From Gymnogyps californianus (lineage: Eukaryota; Chordata; Aves; Accipitriformes; Cathartidae): 64,000 nucleotides of DNA. The translations under genes and the position numbers were made by a program. Under the pieces are notes generated by a model. The model searched no databases and was not told the DNA's origin. It saw nothing but the letters and a program-made list of their open reading frames with translations. The first letter of the stretch is position 1. Each line of letters begins with the position of its first letter. The stretch is taken from NCBI RefSeq assembly GCF_018139145.2, contig NC_059480.1, positions 10,602,428 through 10,666,427 of the forward strand, written 5' to 3'. Shown in pieces: positions 12,909 through 25,527 of the stretch.

Positions 12909-13111
12909 CTGAGGGAAATTTTTCCCAATGAGAACAATCAGCCATTGGAATAATCTCCCAAGGGAAGTGGTGAATTCCCCAACACTGGACACTTTTAAGA
13001 TTCAGCTGGACAGGGTGCTGGGCCATCTTGTCTAGACCGTGCTTTTGCCAAGAAAGGTTGGACCAGGCGATCCTTGAGGTCCCTTCCAACGTGGTATTCT
13101 ATGATTTGATG
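12909..13111 (+). mobile_element. CR1 LINE, 5'-truncated 3' end
   Basis: The plus strand carries the standard CR1 3' landmarks in order: a TGGAATAATCTCCCAAGGGA-type block, GGTTGGACCAGGCGATCCTT, GAGGTCCCTTCCAAC, and a terminal ATTCTATGATTTGATG, a mutated pair of the ATTCTATG octamers that end avian CR1 copies. Only about the last 200 bases are present, as is usual for CR1 because reverse transcription stops early. The wording (TCTAGACCGTGCTTTTGCCAAGAAAGG) suggests one of the older avian CR1 subfamilies. It encodes nothing intact; the reverse transcriptase region is missing. The left boundary is approximate. Confidence 0.93.
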
Positions 13112-13714
13112 AAATAAATTCTCCTTTTGATAATCCTGCTGTGATGATTATGTACACTAAACTATAAATAACAAAGACACAGACCCCATAACTGGAAATA
13201 TAGAAGACTGAGGTCTGAGCCCTCCTACCTGAGAGCCTGAAAAAAATTTTCCCTCCTAAAAGTGATATATTTTTACAAGAAACAATAATGAGAGAGTTGT
13301 GATCAAGCAGAAGCATTACAATACACACAGCAGACAATTCCCACCCGGGATTAATGTTCCTCAGAAGGTAGAAAGGATTTTTTTTTCCTAATTTTTTCTG
13401 CTGTTAGAATTCAGCCTCCCTCTCTTTTTCAGAAACCATAGAAAAATGGCTTTTGCTCAGCTTCACACTCACCATGGCAGAGGTTCAGCCAATAAAGGCA
13501 GAGAGTAAGTCTCATAGTAAAAACACAGCAAAAGGCAACTGTGGATAGTTCAAAGTAGGAGGGGAAAAAAGACTGGGCCAAACATAGCTAGTTTAAAGAC
13601 CTCTAACCATAATGTATTTTGAATACTAATAAGGGTGAAGCTCAGCAATTCACACAGCTGGAGAAAAAAGCATCATGTGAGCATGCTTATGCTCTCTCTA
13701 CATACATGTATGCA

Positions 13715-13726
13715 TACACACACACA
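13715..13726. repeat. Short (CA)n tract
   Basis: Alternating CA/AC bases within a run of ATGTATGCATAC words. Short and imperfect. Confidence 0.6.
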
Positions 13727-13808
13727 AACATATTTGGAGAAAGCATTAATGTGAACAAGATTTCATTACTATTCTAAGCTGTCTTTAGCAAAACTTTCAC
13801 AATGTTGT

Positions 13809-13825
13809 AAAAAAAAAAAAAAAAA
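13809..13825. repeat. A17 homopolymer
   Basis: Seventeen consecutive A residues with no recognisable retroposon body to their left. Confidence 0.8.
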
Positions 13826-16800
13826 GGCCACAAAACTACAGGCCTGTCAGACAAACATGTATAAAACCAGAATCAATCCAGTAAAACACTGAACTTTGAT
13901 GTGTTTAAGTACTTTGCTGAATTCAGGTGGAAGAAAGCATTTAAGAAGCTTTGAGCCCTATTCTGCTACTTTTAAATGTTGTACTTACAACTGACTGGCA
14001 ACATCTGAAAAATCAGATCCCTATTCACACTTATAATAAGTGGCCTGGGAAAACACAAATAAAACTAATTAAATGTCATAGCTAATTTATTTAGTCACTT
14101 CTTGCAAGTGAAAAGAAAGAACACATTTAGTGCATGAACTTGTACATGAAAAGTCATCTCTCTGTAATAAAACTTTTTTTTTAACCTCCTGAGCTGGACC
14201 CAGCTGCTTTTCATACATCTATAACAAACTTTGTGCCAAATGAACTGCTTATATATTTTTCTAAACAAGCCCCACTTTACTTTTTCCAATCAGTCCAGAC
14301 AGATGGCAAGTAAAGAAAACACTCTAGTGTCAATCTGGTGGAGACTGTCACTGAAGTGCTTTTGCCAAGAAAAAACAGACTAAACATGAATGAGGCCAAA
14401 TAGAGAAGCTTGTTTTACAGGCTGGAGGTACTAGATTTCTCTGGACTTACAGAAATTCAATAGTAGCTTTAAAGTGCTTGCAAAGAAACGCTTCTCCACT
14501 TCCTGCAGCATCTAGCAACCATATTCTAATTGGGGAAGCAATGTTCAGTCCACGCCAGCAAGAATGGGTGCTACATTTCCAAAAACATTGGCAAGGAAAT
14601 GTTTATTTTCTTTTTTTTCTCTTGATGTACACAAAAGTTTCGGCACCCCTTGTGACAAGTATATTTTCCATTACAAAGAATGAACTTTGTGGAATTTGCC
14701 TACGATGTTACAAAATAAGTCGTTCCTATCGAAAGATCTTACTGTTCATTTTTTGAACACTATCTATCTGAATTAATACCACATTGGTACACATGTATCA
14801 ACTCCAGCCTAATCTCTCTTGTACCTGCTTTTGTGAATGCAGCTAATAATGCCAAGAAAAAGGAAAGGAGATTAGGGAAGATCCAAAATAAAAATTCTAC
14901 TTGACAAGGTGCTAGATTTTGCCTACAAGACATTATTCAAGTTTGCATTATCTAGTATACCTTGCACCCAAGATGCAATACCCTCCAAGTACAGCAGTTT
15001 CATTGCTTACCACTTGCTAAGACCTGACCAGATACAGTAACCACTGAAGCAAAATTAGTCTAAGTGTAGCATGTAAATCTGTTACTGCCTCAGGAGGTTT
15101 CAGACAGGTTGGTTAGATTCTTGGCATCCAGGCTTCATCAACAGCAAAAGGATCAGTTAAGCAAGAAGTACAGAGTGTACCATACAGTTTTTAAAACAGT
15201 GGGTCACATTCACTTTAAAACTTTATCACAGCAAAACTGTCATCAGTTATCTATATGCCTCAAACTTTTTGTAGAAAACAGAATTTCTTAAGACACTCCA
15301 AGACTGTTTTTATTGGTAAGTCTGAGATTCTCTTTCCTATGAAGGGAAAAGGCTGCTTGACAATTTGTAGTTCTGTTTTAAATGCATCTAAACTGCCATG
15401 AGAAAGGAGGAAATACAGAGGGTCTGTGCGCTGTCCACATTAATATTGCCTTCTTCAGTAACTGCTGGAGCTGCTATTGTGTCAGGATAAACATGCAGAG
15501 TATTTGGAACTATCAAGGCAGAATTGCATTGAGCAGTTTCCAATGGTCAGAAAGATCCAAAGATAAAACAGGCTTACTATGTTACATGTCTCACAGCTTT
15601 CATCTTTTCTTCTTCAGTTTTTCTTTTGTAATGCTCTTTCCTCATTTCGTCTTTTTTAATACAGTGGCTTGTAAGTATTTTCCAATGAAACCTAGCCATT
15701 TGAGGATGAATTTCCAGGTTCCATTTCCTCTTCTGTACATCTTAAGCAGTGGTCCAGATTTTCAAGGAGGCTAGTATGTTGGACGGGAAACATCTGAACA
15801 TCCAGACTGCTGTGTGACGAGCACTGCTGAGATTGTGGCAACATTCGGTGGAAGAGTAGCTCTTTAGAAAAGTCTTACCCTAATAATACTGAAAATTATT
15901 TTTAAGTCTAAACAACTATGAACAGACTGAATTATTTGCCCTGACTACCTCATTATAAACTGGTGTTGGTTTGCCTTATTTCCCCACAAGAGTATTTAGT
16001 TTATCAGTGTATTCACCAGACACTGCAATTTTATGCCAAAGCAGATACAAGTCTAAAGAAAAGGATCTAAAGATATAGATATAGATAAATAATCAGGGAT
16101 CAGTTTAAAAGATATAACCAGAAGACAAAGCTTCAAAAGATGCTGTTAACTAGATTGCTCTGTGGTAAGGACATTCAGTAAACAGATTATCTCTAATAAG
16201 CTTATCCTGTATTAAACCACTAATGAGTCGATGCTGTGATAAGACAGTTCTCAAAGGCAATGAATTATAGACATACAATTATAGGAAGGGAGTAGAGCAA
16301 GCTTCCCCTTCTTCCACAGTGCTACTCACTGGCTCCCTGCACACACTCTAACTGCTGATGAACAGACGTGTAGGTTGGCGCACCAGATAAGTCATTCTGG
16401 TAAAAGCTGATCAAATTAAGCATTAGAAAATTGTTAGGACAAGACAAAAAACTCCCTGCTCTCAAAGCCACCTGTAGAGTTTTCAGCACTTTCATGGAAG
16501 CATGGGAAGAGCAAACCCAGGGAACACTTTGCCTGAGAGCAGAAGTGTTTTCCTGCAGGTATTTCATTGTGGAACAGTGATGTAACAGTTTCACCAAGAC
16601 ACTCTCAGATGTCAACAACTGTATAATGATAATTGCAATAACTGCAAAACTCATCCAAGAATTGCAGTATGATTTTCCTTTCACTAAAATCTTAAAATCA
16701 AGAGAATGAAATGATCAGGAGCAAGGGGGCAAAAATTACATGAACAGAAGTTGCCAAAAAGACCAATTCAGTCAAATCTATGGTATTTACAACCATTTCT

Positions 16801-18314
16801 TTGAACTGAGAGAAGCATTTAGACTTGTGTAAGTCATAAGCCAGCTTCTAATTTTCATAATGGAAGAGGTCACACTACTTCTGGGGCTACCAAGCGTTCA
16901 GTTCACAGAGAAGTTCCTAGGCATACTGCATTTGATTTCTGAATACAGAAAGCATCATCCAATTTGTTAAAAATGTTTCTACGACGGCAATAACAAAGTC
17001 AGCATTGATACATCATCATTTGCTGCAAGCTATAAGGAAATCATTCCATCATTTCCAGCACATGGCAACGCATACTTGATTTATGAAAAGGTCAGGGAGT
17101 AAAGAAATTCTCAAACCAGTGAAAAACATGTGAAATAATCAGAAGGATGTCTAGCTAATAAAAAAAAAAGATTATAAATGCTGAAAGAGCAGTAGACAGG
17201 CACAATAAAGAAAGGAGGCTGGTGAACAGAAAGATTTGGGAAAGTTGAGGCAATTACCCATTAAGAAGTAAATTCTTGAGTCATGTTACAAATCGGCATG
17301 TCCTACCAAATCTAAGTAGGAATGTGCCAATTAGCAGAGCAAGCATTCCAGTTTTGAGACTATCTGGCTGTAATGGTGTATCCTGGAAGGCTAAACCGCA
17401 AGGTTCAAGCTGTGGACTCAGACGATGATACCCAGGCTCCAGCCAATTTTTAGGGCACCTTTTCAGAGTCTGATTAGGCACACAGCTCTAATGATGGTTG
17501 AGAGACTGGCTGTCATGCAGAGTGGTAAAAAACAGCCTAGTATTTCCATAAGTTTTCACTATGTATTTTTCCACCCTCCAGAAAAAGCATGTTTGCTAAA
17601 CACAAACCATGTAACCTTGTTGTCGTGGATAATGCATTAATTATACAGTTCTACAATTAGCAGCTTCAAGTTAAAAATAAATAAAAAAGTTCACAGGTTT
17701 GCAGGCTGTCACAAGAAAAATCCACAAAGTGTTTCTTTCTGTTTATTTGATCTGCTTGTGAAGTTGCTGTGGAAAGAGAAAAATAATGATGCATAGAAAA
17801 AAAATCCTCCTGAGAATCCAGTCATTGATTAAAAAAATGTTAATTAAGAATGCATGCCTTCAGAATGATATCTAATTTGGCATACAGGGAAAAAAGCATC
17901 TAAGAGAGAATTAAAGGCAAGTCCCATGATAAAGATACTTTGGTTTGGATTAAACTGCTAAAAGCCTCGGACTTTAAACACTGTAGAAAAAAAACATACC
18001 CTACATATACCAGAGGGAGTATTAGCATTGTAGGGAAAAAACTTTATACAATGTGATAGCTTATAATTGCAAAGACAGTGGAAATAAAAAGTTTAATAAA
18101 TCACTTTTCTTCCAATGTTTTTGCCTTTCAGAGTTCTCTCCTTTTTGGCTAAGTGCTTACTTAAACTTGAACTGCAGTATAACAAATCTTTATTCTGCAA
18201 GCTTCACTGTCTGGCAAGTTGTTGGAGAATGAAATCTTGGTCTATAAATTAACAAACTCAAAACCTACATATCTAAAAGTACAACACATACCCTCAAGCA
18301 TTTAAATCCCATAG

Positions 18315-18335
18315 CTGGTAGGTCAGACCTACCAG
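18315..18335. repeat. 21-bp near-perfect palindrome
   Basis: The arms CTGGTAGGTC and GACCTACCAG are exact reverse complements separated by a single A. The centre, AGGTC-A-GACCT, resembles two nuclear-receptor half-sites facing each other, although the spacing is not one of the classical ones. It could be a dimeric protein-binding site or a chance palindrome. Confidence 0.7.
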
Positions 18336-20508
18336 TTTCCATCATACTCTTTGCCTTGAGCACACACAGGACAATATGAACCCCCTTCCCCATACTGGGA
18401 ATATATCAATAAAGACTATCAAGATCCACGAGCTGACTGTTTACCCAAAGAGTGTAAGGAAAGGGTGAACATGCTAACACATACAGGAAGTAGATTCAGG
18501 CTTGTGAGTGCATATAAAGGATCCATATAGGCAGATAAGTACTACAAGCTGAGAGCGCTTGAACAGAATTCCACTGCTCTCCCAAATCTTACATTAACAC
18601 GGTACTGTAACAAGAAGATTAATAGCCTCCTGCACGCCTTGGTTACCACATACCACATCATGCTGACAATCCATACACATTGCACAAGTGAAAAAGGAAA
18701 TGGCTGATGTAGGAAACATTCCAAGGGTTTCATATTTGTGGAATTTCTCTTTTGCATAGGCAATTCCTTTATTTCAGTAATTCACAAAGAGGTTACACAT
18801 ACATCCTGAAAGGGCAGACTCAGCCAAAACAAAATGCTCAAGTGAGCATCTTTATTTAACATCATAGATATAAAAACATTTCCAACCATGCCAGCATATG
18901 CTCAGTATCAAGTAGAAATGTGCCCCAGATTTTTTTTGCTTCCTCAAAAGTGGGCAACATAGCCCCAGAGAAGGGCTAGCCAAGGAAACCATGCAATGTA
19001 TTGATTCCATGTATTTCCTCAACATGGGTTTCTGCGGAAGTCCTATCAGCAGCTCTGTCTGGTTTCTCACAGTGATTCATCACCGTGCTGGCCCAGGAGA
19101 CCAGAATGATGGAAGGTAAACTGGGACTTTCAAGGAAGCATAAGGAGCATTGGCACAAAGCTCTCATCAAATTTCATATATTGGCTAACTCTTTTAGACC
19201 CTTCCAAAATCCCCAACATAAACTTCACATTTTAAGCACAGGTAAACCTTGCTTGCTGACCATTAACTACTGCCAAAATAACAACTGCTGCATATGCTAA
19301 TACTCCTTTTGAGAGTATCAGTGGCCTCTGGGGAAGCAACCAAACAGAGATGCTAATATTGTTTATAAAGCCTGGGAGCAGCCAAACCAAGCCCTTTGAA
19401 TCCAAATAACCCTAAACTTTGAGCTCAGAAAAAGAATAAAAATCAAATTTTATTTCCCGATCTAGATCTTTCCTTTAGTGAGCTGAGCCCAAACCAGATT
19501 CAGTTGTCTTTCCTTTTACTGACAGCAGATCCTGCTGTAGAAGCAGGGCCCCGCTGAGAGAAAAGTGAGGTTCCAGAATTTGGGCAAGTCTCTGCCTTTG
19601 AGGATTTGATTTCTCAAATTCATACAGTGACTTAGCAGGTCTGTAGGTAGGTATAAAAATTTCTCATAATGGTGTTTAAGGAAGTGAGAAGAAAACTGTT
19701 AAGATAAAAGGCACCTTTAACTGAGGTGCATAGAAATAAAGCATCTTCAGTCCAAGAGAATGTAGCTGAAACACTCTTAAATTAACCTTGTTGGGGGAAA
19801 AAAAAGTGGAAATCTCCAAAATCCATGTGCAGAAATGCTGAAATAGAAGCTTTTTGGGGCTGACTCTCATATATACCTACATTCTTTTGCAGTATTTTGG
19901 ATATATACAGGAAATTTCAGTGTAAGCTCAGCCAGTATAAAATCCTTCAGTACTGCCACAATGCTAATGATTTTCCAAGCATCCAAACTAAAAATAATTG
20001 ACTCATTTTTTTCAAATTACCATTGCCCCTTCTTTCTCACTGAGAACTATGAAACAGAGGCCTAAATTTCCAGATTCTGCTACTAATGAGTTGCGGGCAT
20101 AAAGAAATTTCACTTTGAACATATGACAATACTAGGGAGGAAGAGGGATCACACTCATAAAACCCCCAAATATGTCAAACTTTCCAAAAAAGATCAGACA
20201 TGAAAAACATCAGTAAGGAAGATAAGAAGTTTAGAGTATGAAATCCAGACCTTTGCTCATTTTTTCCTCAGTTAAGGTCTCCAGATCTCTAAAGAATATT
20301 TTATAATGCTATTTGCACTATAATTTCTTTTAATGCTCCTCATCACACGTTTTACCTCATCTATATTGTTATATCAGCAGAGACACAACTGTAGGTTACA
20401 GTATTCCCTGAACATCTTAGCACTGGATACTTTCAAGTAAGCAATTATTTCTTCATGGTTTAAATATATACAAAGAAAACAATCTTAAAACTCCTTGTTA
20501 ACTCTGCA
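18336..20508. other. Non-coding stretch, no gene seen
   Basis: Ordinary AT-rich sequence. Overlapping open frames on both strands at 18.85-19.3 kb show no domain pattern, and no repeat family was recognised. Confidence 0.55.
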
Positions 20509-20880
20509 TTAGTTCTTTTTCTTTAATTCATTCAGACATCTAAGAATAGCATATGGGATAAACAGATTCAAATGTACGCAAATGTATAGATATATATTTA
20601 CACAAATACAGCTGAGGTTGAGTAGATGTGAACCAGCACAATGGATAGGAAACAAAATATAGCTGCCAGCTTCCCCTACAGTAATAGTTCCCAATGGCAT
20701 AGGAAAAACACGAACTACTGCCATCTTCTCCAAATTGTGAGCATCATTTCTGGTGATATGATCCTGAAAACTGTCCTTTTTCAGTGCCAGGACACCCACT
20801 GCACTGATACCAGTATCGAGCTGGCTTCTTAATGCCTCACTTTCCTGACCCATCTCACCTTATCTAATGGAGTTCATTGC

Positions 20881-21010
20881 TGAAGAGAGGGAGGGCAGCC
20901 GTGTGGGTGCCAGGGCCCAGGAAGGGGCAGCAGCAGCCCCGGGGTGCTGCGGGCCCTATCTGCCTCAATAGCCCAAAGGAGGCAGGCCCAAGGTGGTTGC
21001 CCTGAGGCTG
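20881..21010. other. Small GC-rich island
   Basis: About 130 bases of GC-rich sequence in an AT-rich setting. Its centre is a 21-base hairpin: GCAGCAGCCCC (20930-20940) faces GGGGTGCTGC (20941-20950) with one bulged base. A minus-strand open frame with a good translation-start context begins 28 bases beyond its left edge. It could be a small promoter, an exon or a fragment of an unclassified GC-rich repeat. Confidence 0.5.
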
Positions 21011-24000
21011 CTGACCAGCTTTGAAACGTGTTTTCTCTTAAGAGTCAAAGTCCTCCACAATTCTACAAACAAAGGAGAAGGAGAATACAAGGATTTGTTT
21101 GGGATTTTATGCTATTTAAGGAATTATTTTCTTTTATAAGAAAAAATAAATATTAATTTTTTTAAAGTGGTGTGTTTTTTCATTGTTACAGTGTTGCTCA
21201 TTAAGTTCATTCTTTCAGTTCCTTCCCCATAGCCAGGGGGACAAAGGACTACACCAGCTAAGAGCACAACAGGAATCACAAAGGCTTGATCATGGTTTAA
21301 ATGATGTCTGCTAGCATAGGAAAGATCCAGTTCAGAAATTTCTCTGATACTTAGTAGAAGACACCACTACTCTCACTCCTCTGTGAAAATCCCACATGCA
21401 TCTGCCACAGACTTACTTGCTGGCACCCCTCACACCCCCAGCAGCTTCATTTTGTTTTGTTTTGCATCTCCTTTCTTTACTGCTGCTTTTTAGATGGGCC
21501 GTCTAGGGGATCCCTTGTTTACCACTCTTATTATGCTTCTAAAATCATTCTGAAATCAATCATTCCAGAGTCAAAATGATTCAGACATGGTCTTTTTTTG
21601 TATTTCTAAATTGATTACCTAAACAGCAAATGAAAACCATTACCTCTAACTTCTATTGCTCTGTGGAGTATGCCATACATTATAGCTCATCTCAGACCCA
21701 AATGAGAGAAAATCTTCTCATAGGATTGTTCTGTGACTCTTGAGACTCGGGTACCAACAAGCAAAATAAAGGAAATGCCAAACCAATTGCTGCTTAGTAC
21801 TTCCAAAATTAAAAAACATGATTAAAAGGAGGATAAATATTTGCATCTCCTGTTCTCACCATTCCCCTGCTTACCTTCTCCCAAACCTCAGCAAATTTGT
21901 CACAAGCAGACACAGCAGTGACATAAATTCTGTGAACGTGAACACACTGAGTCAGCAAAATGTACTGCAAAACCTCTTTCCTCTCCATGTTGTTTAGAAT
22001 CAAACAAAAGGGAAGGAGGCATGTGTCCTTTCCAAAGGTACTTGCTTATCCAATGTCGTACCAGCAACACATCTTCTGTTAGCAGTAAACAAAACTCTTA
22101 ATGTTAAACAAAGCTATTAAAGAGCAAAAGAAGTAGCTGTTTACATAATACTTAGCCAAGCTAAGATGTAGAAGCATGAGGCAAAAAGATGTCATTCCCC
22201 CTTTCCCAGCAACAGATCCTTCTCTTTCTGCCCTTCGCGAGCCAAGCCCACAGGTCTCTGCTGCCGGGTCTCCTGTCACACACAGGAAGATCGTAGGGCA
22301 GATGGTCCTTTCAGATGAAAGGCGGCCACTGCATGCGACTTGTCAAAAGTCAGGTGCACCTACAGGACACTGAAGGACTGCCCCTAAGTAGTCTGCCCAC
22401 AGTGCCAGGACTGGCAAACAGGACTCAGCTTTGCCTAATGCATTTGAACAACACAACCGCTCGTTCCAGCCTTGGCACAGCACAGCCATCACAGCCAGCT
22501 GGTCAAAACTCTTCAGATGCAGACTCTGAGAGCAATAAGACAATGCTGCTTCTCGAAGGGGCAGCAGCAGCAGAAACATCTCATTTTCTTTGCTGGGATA
22601 ACTATGGCTTTACCAGATGTCATTTCATGTTACAAAATGGCTTTCAGAGATGGTAGTCTGCTTGGGCACATGGTGAACTCTGCAATCCATTCTTGCCTTT
22701 GGAAAGAGCAGAGTCATCAGTCAGCACACAAAAAAGTAAGGGACATTTGAGAAAAAGGACACCATAAGACTGTCCGCTGAAACTGGAAAAGCTGTAAATT
22801 CAGTCCTTAAACTGCTTTTTCCAAAGAAGCAGACAGCTTTGTCCTGCCCTCAACACACCTTCTAACAGGCAAACTCAGTGGCAAAGAGAAGCTGCTTTTA
22901 ATCATACAACTCCAGAGCTTTGCTGCCCCATGAGAAATGACACCAAGTGATTTTCAAACCTATGAAAGAAAATTGGGGCAGGAGTGGCCTTCCCCAGCAA
23001 GTCCTACCACAAATTCCTGCAAGTGAGAAACTACATAAAGCATAAAGGAAATGAAATGCAATGGATAAGCTGAAATAAAATGCTCAAGTTGAAATGAAAA
23101 ACTGAAAACAAACTGCTAAAGTCAGAAAGTGCAATAGACCACAGATTTTTTTCAAAATCCTCCAAAAATGTTTTGCCAAAAGGTTTGCCAAAAGTACTTC
23201 ATGCCAACAAATCTGTATTTTGGGGCAAAAACCAGAATGATCAAAAGCATTCCAGCCAGTTTATACTCTGAAAGAACAAAGGTGCTTTTGAAAATATTAT
23301 GCTCAATAAGAACTTCTTGTGAGCTCCGAAGCACTAGAGAGTCATCATCAAGGTTACACCAGAAACGTAGTTTAGGATCACGTGGAAGATTAATATTTAT
23401 CGTGAATCCTATTCTGATGAAAACATCTTCCCATATTCTCTAATTCTTTTTACAGTCCCATAGCACACGTCCTAACAATCTTTGGGGCACATTAGAGCAC
23501 TAGCATTTATCACTATTACAATGACAGTTTATAGCTCTCTGTTTAGACTGCAAATACAATTTTGTTGATGCTGCATGATCTGCATTTTAAGACTACAGGT
23601 TTCTGGGTACGGGCACATACTTAGTCACATGTTAAATCAGACAGTTGCATGCTCCCATCTGTGCCACAGAAGCCTCTAATCTTTGTTGGGTTGGTAACAG
23701 TTTTATCTGACAAATATTTTTAGAACATAGCAGCTGAGCTACCATTTATTACCATTTCCCAAGAGTGATTTGACCTTAGGACCTCATGAAGTTCTGTAGC
23801 AGGTACTATTCCCACAGATCCTGCTTCAGTTGTGAACAGTGTCACAGAACTGACTTTTCTAAGACAAATTTACGTTCCATGTTTCCAAAATCATAGGAAT
23901 GCTATTGGAAAATACATTTGTTAATTTTAAATCAGTGTATTTAAGATGTTTTTAATTTTCTATCACTGTATATTATACTACTATATGTTTTCATTTAGTT

Positions 24001-24025
24001 CAAAGCACAAGTGTATGCCATACTT
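21011..24025. other. Mostly non-coding stretch with one weak exon candidate
   Basis: AT-rich sequence. It includes the exon-like minus-strand frame at 21875-21988, treated as an observation, and a 12-bp imperfect tandem pair TTTTGCCAAAAG/GTTTGCCAAAAG at 23171-23194. No other gene or repeat was recognised. Confidence 0.5.
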
Positions 24026-24063
24026 TCCAAGGAATCGAAAAGCATCCAAGGAATCAAAAAGCA
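24026..24063. repeat. 19-bp tandem duplication (two copies)
   Basis: Two head-to-tail 19-base copies starting TCCAAGGAATC differ at one base, G in the first copy and A in the second. The difference lies in a CG/CA position, so the second copy probably lost a CpG by deamination. A local slippage or small duplication event. Confidence 0.85.
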
Positions 24064-24265
24064 GATATTAAAGTCAAATATACTACTGTTGGAGTGAGAG
24101 GAGTGGAAATGAGGAATACACCAGCCTTGATTTCTAGTAGGGTTTTTATGACTGCAACATCAATGACCTTGATGACAAGGAAGAACAGTACTGTGGTGTT
24201 ACTACATACACAACCACCTCAGGTTAGACTTACTGTGGGGCACAAGTTAGTTATAAGGAAAATCT

Positions 24266-24360
24266 GACACTTAATCTCTCTCCCTCAGTTTCCTCAGCTG
24301 TAAAACTGGCATAATAAGTATTTAATTTCTTAACTACCTCCTGAGCGTGTTCAGTAATGT
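24266..24360 (+). mobile_element. MIR SINE relic (3' half)
   Basis: The plus strand reads CTCAGTTTCCTCAGCTGTAA AACTGGCATAATAAG, followed by a worn TACCTCCTGAGCGTGTT block, matching the second half of the MIR consensus (CTCAGTTTCCTCATCTGTAA AATGGG... then TACCTCATAGGGTTGTT). The 5' half is absent or unrecognisable. Confidence 0.72.
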
Positions 24361-24731
24361 TAAAAAAATTAAAATGCCATGAATTTTAGCAAAGAAAAAG
24401 TATCTAATGCCTCTCTCCCTGATAGATAGCCCTACCCAGTCCTGACCCTCACACTTCTGGCCCCTCACTCATTCTTTCAATCCCTCCAGATTACATTTTA
24501 GAATAATTTATATTTCAACTGGACATTATAAACTTTTTATTATTGTCACCCAGTGATAATAATTTCTTGCACTGGAGTTCTACTGTTTGTATGGCATTTT
24601 CTGAAATAATATATAACTGTTTTTCAGATGTAAACTGCCTATCTCTTGCTCTTCTTAGGCCAGAACTTGTAGTTCTTGGGCAGAACTCCCACTGGAAGAT
24701 TTTGCATTTCCTATGTATGTCAGTTGGCTGA

Positions 24732-24758
24732 TATTAACTCCTGTGTTGGGAGTTAATA
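24732..24758. repeat. Inverted repeat, 10-bp arms, 7-base loop
   Basis: TATTAACTCC (24732-24741) and GGAGTTAATA (24749-24758) are exact reverse complements around TGTGTTG. As RNA this would make a clean 10-bp hairpin, too short for a microRNA precursor. As DNA it could bind a dimeric factor; each arm carries a homeodomain-like TTAA core. Confidence 0.75.
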
Positions 24759-25527
24759 GTGCACTGACTCTGCTGGGCCTAAACCCTTCTTCACTGAGCA
24801 ATCTAAGGCTCTACTGGTTATGACAGCAGGTTCAGTTCTGCGATTTCCAGTACTTCCCAAGTCCATCTGGGCCACAATTACATTGTGAACTGCCTCTTTT
24901 CTGTTTTTTTGGCATCTACAGTTACAGCCTTAGTAAGAGCAAGTTGGTGCAGATAATCAAGCCAGTGAAAATAGCAATAAAAATATGACTCGAACATTAG
25001 CCCTCACTTTTCTTTTTTGTAAAGAAGAAAAAAGCTTCAGCCAGAGATGGGTAATTAGATCATTATTAAATAATATCAACTAGTCCATCTACTTCTTGTT
25101 CATGTACCACTTGTTCCTTGTTTTTGAGGGAGGGAGAACAGGGTATTATTTTTATGTTGCATATAAACATTCCCTGAACAAAGGTAGAAGCTTGGGAGTC
25201 ACTTTTTCTTCCTGATAAATTCAAAAGGCAGCACAGCAGCTGACTGACTAGCTCAACAAGCCTGTTTTCCAGAGATACAACTAAATGGTGTTGAAAAATC
25301 ACATCAGTAGGAATTACTAGGTACTTTGGACTTTCGAGTTCTTGAGTTTGATCCAAAGCCTGTGGCAGGCAATGTGAAGACTGTCCTTGACTTCCATAAT
25401 GTTTACACTGCAGTCCTCCTGAACATTATGAACAAGGATTCAGGAACCCAAATTTAAACATCCTTGCTTTTCAAAGTCTTGGACTATATCTTGCCCTTAA
25501 TTCATTTTTCTTTGCTTACAGAGCTTA

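Larger units (their letters stand above)
13112..18314. other. Non-coding stretch with one weak exon-like frame
   Basis: AT-rich sequence with poly(A), (CA)n and short AT tracts. The one item worth noting is a minus-strand open frame ending at a strong splice-donor word (16330-16654), described as an observation. Nothing else resembles a gene, RNA or repeat I can name. Confidence 0.5.
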
